64,000 nucleotides of DNA from Terriglobia bacterium (GCA_020073665.1 JAIQEU010000016.1:124001-188000), one strand, 5' to 3'; positions 54,405 through 62,133 are shown, numbered from the stretch's first letter. Program-made: numbers and translations. Notes: generated by a model not told the origin, from the letters alone.

Positions 54405-54659
54405 ATGAACTCTTACTCAAAACCAATATCCGTACGACAGGGTGACCTTGCAACCCTCGAACTGATGTGGGCTGCGTCGTTCCCTAGCTTCCCCTGCCCG
54501 GAAGAAAAATACTTGCGAGGATGGCTCAACACTCAGCACGTCTCCATCGTCTGCTCTGCCATCGAACATGCTTCACAGTCCCACGAACGTTTTCAGAATG
54601 GCGCACACGCTGGACGTGTGGTCTCTATCCTCCTCAGAAATGTGAGATTCGCAGAATGA
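54405..54659 (+). CDS. Hypothetical protein of integrative element
   Basis: A protein of 84 residues, starting MNSYSKPISVRQGDLATLEL with a Trp/Phe/Pro-rich middle. It ends in a 4-nt ATGA overlap with the next gene, which supports both as real. No family is recognised. Confidence 0.5.
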   Translation: MNSYSKPISVRQGDLATLELMWAASFPSFPCPEEKYLRGWLNTQHVSIVCSAIEHASQSHERFQNGAHAGRVVSILLRNVRFAE

Positions 54660-55036
54660 GCGCACCGAACAAAGAAAAACGTTTAATCAAAGAGATGGAA
54701 AAGTCCTACGCTGCAAACCGTGCGCTGCTCGTGGAGTCCATGAACGAATGTTCCAAGGGCACCAGTTCGTACAGGCAGCACGTCGCAGACCTTGACCGCC
54801 TAGACCGGGCACACCGTGATGAGATGGCAGCGCGCGGAGTCGTACCTGAGAACTTGGGACAGGTCGCACAGCAGCACTTCGTGTACATCAGCCACGTGTC
54901 TACCGTCCCGGCCAACCGCGAAGAGCTTGCCAAGATACTCGGGAAGCAGATGGCGAAGGCGTGTGAGAACCTGCACTTGGCTGAAGAGGATGAGGCAGCC
55001 CGTCAGGAACTGGAAGCAGACTTCCCCGCGAAGTAA
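54656..55036 (+). CDS. Hypothetical protein of integrative element
   Basis: A protein of 126 residues from the ATG at 54656. It is predicted all-helical and highly charged (LIKEMEKSYAANRALLVESM; ACENLHLAEEDEAARQELEA). It overlaps the previous gene by 4 nt, and the start was chosen for that coupling. It ends immediately before the convergent gene stop. No family is recognised. Confidence 0.55.
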   Translation: MSAPNKEKRLIKEMEKSYAANRALLVESMNECSKGTSSYRQHVADLDRLDRAHRDEMAARGVVPENLGQVAQQHFVYISHVSTVPANREELAKILGKQMAKACENLHLAEEDEAARQELEADFPAK

Positions 55037-55483
55037 CTAGCGGCCTGAGGGAAAGTCCGACCTGAGAATGGGGGACGAGTACGCATCGGCACCCGCACTC
55101 ACTTTTACGGATTCTCCGCAAACGAGACATGCACGATATTCGGCTGTGCCGCTCCAAAACGGCTCTCCCATTTGCGCCTCGATATTCTTGGCGAAGCACT
55201 TCATACAGAGAGGCTGGTCGGGCCGTGACTTGTGGTATTTGAACGGCATACGAAATTCGTACTCGTCACTCTTGAAGCGTAGCTTATCTCGAAGATAGCG
55301 GTTCTGGTCTTCGAGTTCCGAGGCCGAATGCTTGAGTTCACGCACTTGGCTCAGTATCTCGTCAACCTTCTGCTGCGCATCGCGGTCCTTCAGAGTTTTC
55401 AGAAGCTCGAAGAGCTTTGTCGAGACCTCACCCGCAGTCTTTGCGATGGTCCATACAGTTGTAGCGGCTGTAACAGGTTCCAT
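55037..55483 (-). CDS. Coiled-coil protein with zinc knuckles, integrative element
   Basis: A protein of 148 residues. The N-terminal 75 residues form a heptad-like helix (STKLFELLKTLKDRDAQQKV; ELKHSASELEDQNRYLRDKL). The C-terminal part carries two Cys-x2-Cys pairs, CMKCFAKN and CLVCGESV, so a zinc site is likely. It ends in a Ser-rich tail. Similar small proteins are common and uncharacterised. Convergent with the preceding gene. Confidence 0.6.
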   Translation of the reverse strand: MEPVTAATTVWTIAKTAGEVSTKLFELLKTLKDRDAQQKVDEILSQVRELKHSASELEDQNRYLRDKLRFKSDEYEFRMPFKYHKSRPDQPLCMKCFAKNIEAQMGEPFWSGTAEYRACLVCGESVKVSAGADAYSSPILRSDFPSGR

Positions 55484-55515
55484 GAGTGTGATTGTACTCC
55501 AAGAACCTTGATCTT

Positions 55516-55716
55516 ATGACCTCACACCCATCTCTAGCTGACCAGATCGAAAAGACTGGTCATGCTTTGACAGCCGACGAACTTGCCGACGTGCTGTCAG
55601 TTTCTCGCATCACGATTTTCAAGCAGGCAAAGGCAGGGCGCATCCCATCGTTCCGAGTGGGGACCTGTGTCCGGTTTTGTCCTCACACAGTGGCGCAGTG
55701 GCTCAGGACGCAGTAG
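55516..55716 (+). CDS. Excisionase-like helix-turn-helix protein
   Basis: A protein of 66 residues. The segment ALTADELADVLSVSRITIFK followed by QAKAGRIPSFRVGTCVRFCP is the winged HTH_17/MerR-like DNA-binding domain of excisionases (Xis/AlpA). Being located in an integrase-bearing element, it could control excision or gene expression of the element. It is divergent from the coiled-coil gene. Confidence 0.75.
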   Translation: MTSHPSLADQIEKTGHALTADELADVLSVSRITIFKQAKAGRIPSFRVGTCVRFCPHTVAQWLRTQ

Positions 55717-55723
55717 ATGCCCT

Positions 55724-55918
55724 TTAGGGTGTGTCTATGATGACTTCGGCGAGCTTCATCTTCTCCAGCAGACGCATTAGATCATCTGTCTGTTGGTGGG
55801 GAATGGCCTTGTCAAAGATCAGGGTGACAAATGAGCGACCACCACAAGCAATATGAACGCCTCTAGTCACTCCGTCGTCTACGCACTTCACGTCCGCTAC
55901 CTCTAGTTTTTTCAACAT
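55724..55918 (-). CDS. Hypothetical small protein of integrative element
   Basis: A protein of 64 residues, mixed alpha/beta (KCVDDGVTRGVHIACGGRSF; DDLMRLLEKMKLAEVIIDTP). It lies 7 bp past the excisionase-like gene on the opposite strand. No family is recognised; I consider it plausible on length and composition only. Confidence 0.4.
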   Translation of the reverse strand: MLKKLEVADVKCVDDGVTRGVHIACGGRSFVTLIFDKAIPHQQTDDLMRLLEKMKLAEVIIDTP

Positions 55919-56013
55919 GCGAGAAATTCTAGCACCAGCAGGTGCAGACTGGGGGCTGCGAACAATGTAAGTCCTCCTTCGGGCGTATACTCTTCTGTTT
56001 GAGGGAGGAACAA

Positions 56014-56193
56014 ATGAACGAACTGCCTATCTTAGCTGCTATCCTCACCGTCGCTGCCCAACAACGTCCCGAGCGACAACAAACACAGAGAACGCAGACG
56101 CACAACCTACATACGCAGATCATGACGGACTACAAGGAGTTCCTGAGCCATCTGACCACACACCATCCCGAGCTAATTAAGAAGACAGCGTAA
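56014..56193 (+). CDS. Hypothetical small protein of integrative element
   Basis: A protein of 59 residues. The ATG at 56014 has a good GGGAGGA ribosome-binding site. Gln/Thr-rich middle (AAQQRPERQQTQRTQTHNLH) and a charged helical tail. Convergent with the integrase gene, whose stop is 18 bp away. No family is recognised. Confidence 0.45.
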   Translation: MNELPILAAILTVAAQQRPERQQTQRTQTHNLHTQIMTDYKEFLSHLTTHHPELIKKTA

Positions 56194-56210
56194 AGGCGAA
56201 TTTCTTCGCG

Positions 56211-57356
56211 CTACGCGAAAATCTCATTCACCTTTTCGCGTACCTGCTGGCTGCGTGAGGGTTTGAGATAGCGCATCGTTGACTCCATGTCGCTGTGACC
56301 AAGCCACTGCTGTACTGTGCGCAGATCGACGCCAGCCCACAGTGACCACGTTGCGAACGTTGCACGGAACTTGTGAAGCCAGAAACCATCCTTGTCCAGC
56401 TTCGCACGTTCGGCAACGGCCTTCAGGCAGTCGAGGAAGTCTAGCTTAGGCTTGCATCCCGCAGTAGGGAACACAAGACCGCACGTCTTGTCAGACTTCG
56501 CCTTCAGTGCCTTCAGGCTCTTCACGAGTTTCGCAGGGATGGGAATCTCACGTTCCTTGTACGCCTTTGGAGTCCATCCACGGTCGGGCTTGTGGCTGAC
56601 TCTCACCGTGCCGTGCGCGAAGTTCACATCCGACCAGTACGTGTACATCACTTCCTGTTCACGCATCCCGGTCATCAGGAAGAACTCGAACCAGAGCCGT
56701 TCCTGTGCATCGCAGGCTTTGAAGAGCTTTTTCAGTTCTTCCTTTTCGTAGACCTCTGGCTCTTCCTCCACGAATCGCGGCCAGTCGTTTTTGTTGACCA
56801 GTCCCCGAATGCCTTGCGCCTTCAGGAAGGTCATCAGGTTCTCAAACTTGTTATAGACGCTGCGTGGTGCCTGCTCTTTGTCGTCCCGCAGGAAGGCAGA
56901 GAACTTCAGCAGGTCTTTGCGGTCAACGTCTGCAAGATTGATCTTGTGGCAGGACTCCACGAAGTACGACAGAGCCGTGCTGTACGCTGCGAACGTCTTG
57001 GGCTTTTTGCTGAGCTTGGTTTCCTCAAGGTACTCGGCAACCGATACCGCCAGCGACGTGTGACCGTTCTGGTCCTCTGGCACCACGGAGACACCGTTGT
57101 TCACTGCATTGAGTTCGGCCTCTTTGCGCAGCCGTCTCGCACTGGCGTCCGCTGCATCCTTGCCTACTGACAGCCGTACACGCTTGCCGCCTTCGCGCCA
57201 CTCAAGGTAGTACGCGCCTTCGGGATGCCGTTCTGGATTACCGTCGATGAGAACCACGTCTGGCTTGACGCGGCCATTTGCAGACAGCACCACAGGGCAG
57301 TAGCGCGGCCCCTTGCTGGTTTGAACTCTCTTTGTGACGTTGACTTCGCGGTTCAT
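56211..57356 (-). CDS. int: Tyrosine recombinase (phage-type integrase)
   Basis: A protein of 381 residues. An N-terminal arm-binding region, a SAM-like core-binding domain (about residues 100-190, SLAVSVAEYLEETKLSKKPK) and the catalytic domain. Catalytic residues: Arg in MTGMREQEVMYTYWSDV, Lys in the beta hairpin near TVRVSHKPDRG, His/Arg in WLHKFRATFATW, His in QWLGHSDMESTMRYL, with the Tyr nucleophile in MRYLKPS. It is the gene closest to the tRNA-Ser end and reads away from it. It mediates integration at the tRNA 3' end. Confidence 0.92.
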   Translation of the reverse strand: MNREVNVTKRVQTSKGPRYCPVVLSANGRVKPDVVLIDGNPERHPEGAYYLEWREGGKRVRLSVGKDAADASARRLRKEAELNAVNNGVSVVPEDQNGHTSLAVSVAEYLEETKLSKKPKTFAAYSTALSYFVESCHKINLADVDRKDLLKFSAFLRDDKEQAPRSVYNKFENLMTFLKAQGIRGLVNKNDWPRFVEEEPEVYEKEELKKLFKACDAQERLWFEFFLMTGMREQEVMYTYWSDVNFAHGTVRVSHKPDRGWTPKAYKEREIPIPAKLVKSLKALKAKSDKTCGLVFPTAGCKPKLDFLDCLKAVAERAKLDKDGFWLHKFRATFATWSLWAGVDLRTVQQWLGHSDMESTMRYLKPSRSQQVREKVNEIFA

Positions 57357-57374
57357 CGGTGACCCTTTCTGATT

Positions 57375-57395
57375 CTGGTATCAGTGTAGGTATCA
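57375..57395. promoter_or_regulatory. Possible integrase arm-type sites (right)
   Basis: GGTATCA at 57377-57383 and 57389-57395, in the gap between the integrase start and the tRNA. CTGGTATCAGTGT here equals the word at 50483-50495. The integrase promoter must also lie here. Confidence 0.45.
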
Positions 57396-57426
57396 CCGGG
57401 ACGTAAGTGCTAGATTACAAAGGTAA

Positions 57427-57446
57427 TGGCGGAGAGGGAGGGATTC
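57427..57446. other. Attachment site, tRNA copy
   Basis: The 20 bp at the 3' end of the tRNA-Ser gene, identical to 50316-50335. It includes the acceptor strand, CCA and part of the T arm. Confidence 0.85.
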
Positions 57447-57516
57447 GAACCCCCGATACCCGTTAAGGTATGTCCGCTTTCGAGGCGGATCGTTTCAACC
57501 ACTCACGCACCTCTCC
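57427..57516 (-). tRNA. tRNA-Ser (anticodon CGA), with encoded CCA
   Basis: On the minus strand the sequence starts GGAGAGG and ends CCTCTCCGCCA, so the acceptor stem is a perfect 7 bp, with discriminator G and an encoded CCA. The anticodon loop CTCGAAA gives anticodon CGA (UCG codons) and the long variable arm and 90-nt length are those of tRNA-Ser. The T arm reads GGTTCGAATCCC. The last 20 nt of the gene form one copy of the element's attachment repeat. Confidence 0.95.
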
Positions 57517-57618
57517 GCAGCAGAACAGTAGTTAGGAGCGAGTAGTCAGTAGGCAGCTAAGCCCCGCTTCCTTATCCTTCGACTTCGCGCAGGGTCGGGA
57601 TGATGGTTGCGGCTGGAT

Positions 57619-58074
57619 CTATTGTTTGTCCCGACGACTTCTAAAAAACGCCTGCAACATTTCGGCGCACCTTCCGGCCAAAACTCCTGCTCGCACTTCC
57701 ATTTGGTGGTTCAGCCGGGGGTGGTTCAACACCTCCATTACCGAATGGACGGCGCCTGCCTTGGGGTCGTCGGCGCCATAAACCAAGCGTTTCAGCCTGG
57801 CATGCACCATCGCGCCCGCGCACATGGCGCACGGCTCAATTGTAGCAAACAGCGCGCAGCCTCCCAGGCGATGGTTACCAACCGTGGCACCGGCCTGGCG
57901 GAGGGCGACGATCTCGGCGTGGGCGGTGGGATCGGAATCGGCGAGATTGCGGTTCCAGCCGCGGCCGACGATCTTCCCGTCACAGACGACCACGGCGCCG
58001 ACGGGCACTTCACCCGCGTCAAGGGCCCGCTGAGCGGCGCGGAGCGCTTCTTCCATGAAGAGTTCGTCGGTCAA
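57619..58074 (-). CDS. tadA: tRNA adenosine deaminase TadA
   Basis: Converts A34 to inosine in tRNA-Arg(ACG); zinc-dependent deaminase fold. The motif HAEIVALRQAG (His ligand, catalytic Glu) and PCAMCAGAMVHARLKRLVYG (two Cys ligands) are intact. The start is placed at the TTG at 58074 (LTDELFMEEALRAAQRALDA), which gives the typical 151 residues and the conserved N-terminal FM; an ATG at 58056 is the alternative. The sequence upstream is a low-complexity repeat (CAGTTGTCAGTGTCCAGTTG). It is separated from tRNA-Ser by about 100 bp. Confidence 0.88.
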   Translation of the reverse strand: MTDELFMEEALRAAQRALDAGEVPVGAVVVCDGKIVGRGWNRNLADSDPTAHAEIVALRQAGATVGNHRLGGCALFATIEPCAMCAGAMVHARLKRLVYGADDPKAGAVHSVMEVLNHPRLNHQMEVRAGVLAGRCAEMLQAFFRSRRDKQ

Positions 58075-58186
58075 AGCAGTTGTCAGTGTCCAGTTGCCAG
58101 TTGGTTTCTGATTGTAACGGGCTGAGGTTTCCGCGGCTAGTTGCCAAGTGCGTCTTTTACAGCCTTGATGATATGCTTTACAGGTT

Positions 58187-58648
58187 ATGGGAATGCCGAG
58201 CCTGTTGCGCAAAGTCTTTCTAGTAGACCTGATCCAGGGTCTAAAGGTCACGTTCCTCTACCAGGATCCCAAAGAAATTTATACCGAGCAGTACCCGCTG
58301 CAGCGTCCGCAGGTGGCGGAGCGGTATCGCGGCGCGCCGCGGCTGAATGTCAATCCCGACACTAATGAGACCATGTGCATTGCCTGCGACCTGTGCGCGC
58401 TGGCCTGCCCCGAGCACCTGATCGTAGTCTCCAGCGAACGCAACGAAAAGACTCGCCGCAAGGAACTCACCAACTTTACTTACGACCTGAGCCGCTGCAT
58501 GTTTTGCGGATTGTGCGAGGACGCCTGTCCCACCGACGCGCTGGAGTTGACCCAGGATTTCGAACTGGCCAACTACAACCGCGAGGGCATGATTTGGAAC
58601 CGCGAAACCCTGGAGAAGGGGCCGCAGCCGACGCAGTACAGAAAGTAA
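58187..58648 (+). CDS. nuoI: NuoI-like ferredoxin protein, second copy
   Basis: A protein of 153 residues. Two cluster motifs, CIACDLCALACP and CMFCGLCEDACP, are spaced as in NuoI. The N-terminus (MPSLLRKVFLVDLIQGLKVT) and LYQDPKEIYTEQYP are also those of NuoI. The start may be ATG at 58187 or 58193. It is a paralogue of the gene at 8497, and both are isolated from other complex I genes in this window. Gene symbol given for the family, with the same caution as for the other copy. Confidence 0.85.
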   Translation: MGMPSLLRKVFLVDLIQGLKVTFLYQDPKEIYTEQYPLQRPQVAERYRGAPRLNVNPDTNETMCIACDLCALACPEHLIVVSSERNEKTRRKELTNFTYDLSRCMFCGLCEDACPTDALELTQDFELANYNREGMIWNRETLEKGPQPTQYRK

Positions 58649-58718
58649 ACTCCACCTTTCGGTTCTGATCAGAGCCGGTGTCAAGGTCAGCTTCTGCCCG
58701 CAATTCGTCCCAGCCCGT

Positions 58719-60059
58719 CTACTTTGCGAGTTTCTCTCCCAGCACGAAACGCATGTTGACGAAATCCAAGGTGAAGCTGCGAAAGGGGGTGATCAGGTCG
58801 CGACCCAGGTTGCCGTAGACGTAATCCATGTCCGTGCCGAGCGGCGCGGTGAACACCGTGACCTTATCCAGTTCCACAGTCGTTTTACCGACGTCCAGCT
58901 CAACCTTGGGCAGTTCGTAGGTCTCCAGCATTTTCATGCCGCCAGCCCCGGATAAGCCGGATTTCTTCGTCTTCAGTGCTGCAAAGTCCTTGGGAAAATC
59001 ACGGAAGTATCTGGCACTGAAGTTGGTGGTGGTGGCGCCCGTGTCGAAAGCAAAAGGAAGTTCCCGCCCATCGAGATGGCAGGCCAGCAGAGGCATGAGC
59101 TGCTCCATGTACAGTGGAGCGCCCTGGTCCGCTGTGGTGTTAGGTACAGGATCGACCTGGATGCGATCGGGGAAGAAGGTTAGTGCTCCCAGGGCACCCA
59201 GTACCGGATATCCCAAGATGGCGTAGATCTGATATTTCCCGTTCTGCACGGTGATGTTGAGAGCGCTGTCCTCCAGCACCAGCAAAACCACGTTGTGGAA
59301 CGTGGCCGTGCCGATGCTGAGACTCGGCAGAACCGCGATGTGCAGCGGCACTCGGGTGCCGGAGACACCTTGCGTCTGCGCCTGTTTTTCGGAGACTTTC
59401 AAACCGAGCTGTTTGGCGAAGCTCAGAGTGACGGTGGAGAAATTAGCGCCAGTGTCGAGCACCCAGCTTCGGGTGACGCCACCGGTAGCGATATTCGCAT
59501 CGATAGTTCCGATTTCGCTGTGGTGAGTTGGGATGGTGAAGCTCCCGTGAACTTCAACGGTCTGCCGCGGCGTTTCGCTCAGCAGGCCTCGCAAGCGGAA
59601 CTCGTCCTCCATGCCCTGCTGCTCAGTCTTGTCGAACTGGTCGGCGAATTGCGCGAGGGCCTCCTCAAGGGCTCGGCTTGCTTCGGCATAACGAAAGCTC
59701 TTGGTGTAGTCGTCGGCCAGCGTGTTCAGGGCTATGGCAGCGTGAGCAGCTTGCTGGGTCTTGAGTAAGGGAAGCGCCTTTTCCAGAAGACGGACGGAGA
59801 GGTCGACCTTATTTTCGCGATTCGCCAGGATGCCCGCGTAGTAGTCGGTCTCCAATTCTGGCAGCCGGCTGTGCGCTAGTTCGCGGCCGAGGTCGCCGTA
59901 CTGTTGTTTCTTGATGAGGTCGTCCAGGGGGTTGTGACCCGGCTGGGCAATCTGCGGAGCGTTTTCCTTCCGAACGGAGGGAGAAGGCGCTTGGGCGAAG
60001 AGGTTGATTCCGAGAATCAGCGCCAGAGCCAGTGGGCAACAAAAGCGTGATGAAAGCAT
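58719..60059 (-). CDS. Secreted protein with two retropepsin-like aspartyl protease domains
   Basis: A protein of 446 residues with a signal peptide (MLSSRFCCPLALALILGINL). The N-terminal 150 residues are helical and TPR-like (AIALNTLADDYTKSFRYAEA). Two aspartic-protease signatures follow: WVLDTGANFSTVT (about residue 200) and FAFDTGATTTNFS (about residue 345). Two such half-domains in one chain could form the dimeric active site of a pepsin-like enzyme. The flap regions are glycine-rich. Substrate unknown; exported. Confidence 0.8.
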   Translation of the reverse strand: MLSSRFCCPLALALILGINLFAQAPSPSVRKENAPQIAQPGHNPLDDLIKKQQYGDLGRELAHSRLPELETDYYAGILANRENKVDLSVRLLEKALPLLKTQQAAHAAIALNTLADDYTKSFRYAEASRALEEALAQFADQFDKTEQQGMEDEFRLRGLLSETPRQTVEVHGSFTIPTHHSEIGTIDANIATGGVTRSWVLDTGANFSTVTLSFAKQLGLKVSEKQAQTQGVSGTRVPLHIAVLPSLSIGTATFHNVVLLVLEDSALNITVQNGKYQIYAILGYPVLGALGALTFFPDRIQVDPVPNTTADQGAPLYMEQLMPLLACHLDGRELPFAFDTGATTTNFSARYFRDFPKDFAALKTKKSGLSGAGGMKMLETYELPKVELDVGKTTVELDKVTVFTAPLGTDMDYVYGNLGRDLITPFRSFTLDFVNMRFVLGEKLAK

Positions 60060-60087
60060 AGAGAGTCTAACTCCGTATTCTCACAGG

Positions 60088-61188
60088 TTAAACCGCGCGA
60101 CTGCTACCGATGGGCTGTTGTTGCGTCATGCAGTGCATAGCACCAAATCCCCAGATCAAGTCTCCCGAGTAGATGCCGACTACATCGCGGTCGGGGAAAA
60201 GGTCGGCGAGGATGTCGAGGGCGAAGCGGTCGTTGGGGTCGTTGAAGACGGGCACCAGCACTGCACCGTTAGCAATGTAGAAATTGCCGTAGCTGGCGGG
60301 CAGGCGTCGTCCTTCGAAAACCACCGGACCGGGCATGGGGAGTTCGATGATGGCGAGCGGCTTGCCGCCCTGGCCGGTGGCGGCGCGCAGGCGGCGGATA
60401 TTCTCCCGCAGAGGCTCGTAGTTGGGGTCATTGGGATCGGACTCGACGACGGTAACGACCGTGTCGGGCGCAACGAAGCGAGTGATGTCGTCGACGTGGC
60501 CGTGCGTGTCGTCACCCGTAATGCCGCGGTCGAGCCAGATCACGTTCATGATTCCCAGGTAATCCGCAAAGATCTTTTCGTAGTCCTTGCGCTTCATAGC
60601 GGGATTGCGCTGCTGGACCTTGCTGAGCAGGCATTCTTCGGTGGTCAGCAGCGTGCCTTGGCCGTTGCTGTCGATGGAGCCGCCTTCCAGGATGACGCGC
60701 TGTTTGCCGAACATGGGACGGATTTCGCGGGCCTGGGTGGACTCGGCCATCAGGGAGCCGATTTTTTCGTCGTGCTGGTAGTTGGGGTATTTGGCCCAAG
60801 CGTTGAAGCGCCATTTGATAGCGGAAAGCTGGGACGAACACGCAAGGTCTCGCGACTTGGCTCGGGATGACGGATTGGTAGATGTGACAAACGTGCAGCC
60901 GGAGTCGCGGGTCCACGCGCGGTTGGTGGGCCAGCGGTGGAAGCACACGTTGTCACTGAGCGCGTTGGCGCGGTAAAGAACCTTGCGAGCGCGCTTTTCA
61001 GAGGCGGCGTCGTTGACGATCAGATCGACTCGTTCATGGCGGGCGAGATTACGGATGATTTCGGTGTAGACCCAGGGGATGGGCTCAAACTTTCCCGGCC
61101 AGTCGTCTTGGAAGTGCGGCCATGCCAGCCAGGTGGCGGCGTGCGGCTCCCATTCGGCGGGGAAGCGGACATCGAGTGGGGCCGACAT
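60088..61188 (-). CDS. aguA: Agmatine deiminase AguA
   Basis: Hydrolyses agmatine to N-carbamoylputrescine plus ammonia (guanidino-group-modifying fold). The 366 residues begin MSAPLDVRFPAEWEPHAATW with a start at 61188; an ATG at 61227 is the alternative. Active-site elements: WTRDSG (about residue 93), ILEGGSIDSNGQGTLLTTEE, GDDTHGHVDDITRF and the Cys in GAMHCMTQQQP, with the usual N replaced by A-M. Between SGCTFV and WRFNAWAKYP there are about 12 more residues than in typical family members (TNPSSRAKSRDLACSSQ), read from a repeat-like sequence. The gene is in a polyamine cluster, next to aguB. Confidence 0.9.
   Translation of the reverse strand: MSAPLDVRFPAEWEPHAATWLAWPHFQDDWPGKFEPIPWVYTEIIRNLARHERVDLIVNDAASEKRARKVLYRANALSDNVCFHRWPTNRAWTRDSGCTFVTSTNPSSRAKSRDLACSSQLSAIKWRFNAWAKYPNYQHDEKIGSLMAESTQAREIRPMFGKQRVILEGGSIDSNGQGTLLTTEECLLSKVQQRNPAMKRKDYEKIFADYLGIMNVIWLDRGITGDDTHGHVDDITRFVAPDTVVTVVESDPNDPNYEPLRENIRRLRAATGQGGKPLAIIELPMPGPVVFEGRRLPASYGNFYIANGAVLVPVFNDPNDRFALDILADLFPDRDVVGIYSGDLIWGFGAMHCMTQQQPIGSSRAV
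60831..60874. repeat. Dispersed repeat in frame inside aguA
   Basis: On the minus strand GTCATCCCGAGCCAAGTCGC followed by GAGACCTTGCGTG. This word is common in acidobacterial intergenic repeats. It codes SSRAKSRDLA in the agmatine deiminase frame. Confidence 0.55.
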
Positions 61189-61230
61189 TAAAGTATCACT
61201 TGAAGTGTGGCGCAGGCGCGGTGACATGGT

Positions 61231-62133
61231 TCAGTCGATCAGCCGATTGGTGATCGGCGCATAACTGTCGATGCGGCGGTCGCGCAGGAAGGGCCAGTTG
61301 CGGCGGGTGTCTTCCAGCACTTTCATGTCGACTTCGCCGATGAGAATCTCTTCCTTATCGTGCGAAGCTTCGGCGAGCACCCGGCCGAAGGGATCGCAGA
61401 GGAAGGAGCCTCCCCAGAACTCGAGCCCGGCGCCGGGAGCGGTCTTGCCGAGAATGTCGCCGTTTTCAACGCCCACGCGGTTGACCACCCCCACGTAAAC
61501 CCCATTGGCAATGGCGTGGGCACGCTGGATGGTTCGCCAGGCATCGTGCTGCGCCGCGCCGTACTCGGCTTTTTCTGCCGGATGCCATCCGATGGCGGTA
61601 GGGTAGAACAACAGCACTGCGCCTTGAAGTGCGGTGACCCGGGCGCCCTCGGGATACCACTGGTCCCAGCAGACGAGCGTGCCGATCTTGCCGGCGCCGG
61701 TGTCGAACGCGCGGAACCCGAGGTCTCCGGGAGTGAAGTAATACTTCTCGTAATACAGAGGGTCGTCAGGGATATGCATCTTGCGGTAGATGCCGCGCAG
61801 CGAGCCGTCGGCGTCGAAAATAGCTGCGGTATTGTGGTAGACACCGGGCGCACGCTTTTCAAACAAAGAGGCGATCAGGACGATATGCAGCTGCTTGGCG
61901 ACCGCACTGAGGTGGTTCGTGGTGGGGCCGGGAATCGGTTCCGCCAGGTCGAACAGCGCTGCATCTTCTCGCTGGCAGAAATACTGGGTCTGGAAAAGCT
62001 CGGGCAGACAGATGACCTGGGCGCCTTGAGCCGTGGCCTTATGAATGCGATCGATGGCGCGCTGCAGATTTTTCACCGGGTCGGAAGTCATGGACATCTG
62101 GATGAGTCCGACGCGGAATTTGTCAGGCGGCAA
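61231..62133 (-). CDS. aguB: N-carbamoylputrescine amidase AguB
   Basis: Nitrilase-superfamily enzyme converting N-carbamoylputrescine to putrescine, CO2 and ammonia. The 300 residues are normal. The catalytic triad is Glu in CLPELFQTQYF (about residue 47), Lys in RKMHIPDDPLYYEKYYFTP (about residue 121), and Cys in LVCWDQWYPEGAR (about residue 159). RQCREDAAL-like residues (QREDAALFDL) and the C-terminal GEVDMKVLEDTRRNWPFLRD fit the AguB subgroup. It lies directly upstream of aguA on the same strand, 42 bp away, which supports the pathway. Confidence 0.93.
   Translation of the reverse strand: MPPDKFRVGLIQMSMTSDPVKNLQRAIDRIHKATAQGAQVICLPELFQTQYFCQREDAALFDLAEPIPGPTTNHLSAVAKQLHIVLIASLFEKRAPGVYHNTAAIFDADGSLRGIYRKMHIPDDPLYYEKYYFTPGDLGFRAFDTGAGKIGTLVCWDQWYPEGARVTALQGAVLLFYPTAIGWHPAEKAEYGAAQHDAWRTIQRAHAIANGVYVGVVNRVGVENGDILGKTAPGAGLEFWGGSFLCDPFGRVLAEASHDKEEILIGEVDMKVLEDTRRNWPFLRDRRIDSYAPITNRLID

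Larger units (their letters stand above)
50316..57446. mobile_element. Integrative element in tRNA-Ser(CGA), about 7.1 kb
   Basis: The ends are defined by a perfect 20-bp direct repeat: TGGCGGAGAGGGAGGGATTC at 50316-50335 and 57427-57446. The right copy is the 3' end of an intact tRNA-Ser gene. A tyrosine integrase gene starts 71 bp inside the right end and reads inward, the usual arrangement for tRNA-targeted islands and prophages. It carries 13 or so genes, mostly small and unrecognised, plus a serine recombinase and an excisionase-like HTH protein. No replication, conjugation or capsid genes are recognised. Codon use differs visibly from the flanks and GC is lower in places. Confidence 0.85.

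Noticed and set aside
55929-56123. Cys-rich small protein on the minus strand
   Set aside because: It overlaps a gene with a good ribosome-binding site on the plus strand; the Cys/Val pattern arises from reading repetitive CA/TG DNA antisense.
50649-56193. Known anti-phage system such as a restriction-modification or CBASS operon
   Set aside because: No nuclease, methylase, cyclase or helicase motif is visible in any of the element's proteins; only the weak DUF4145 link remains.
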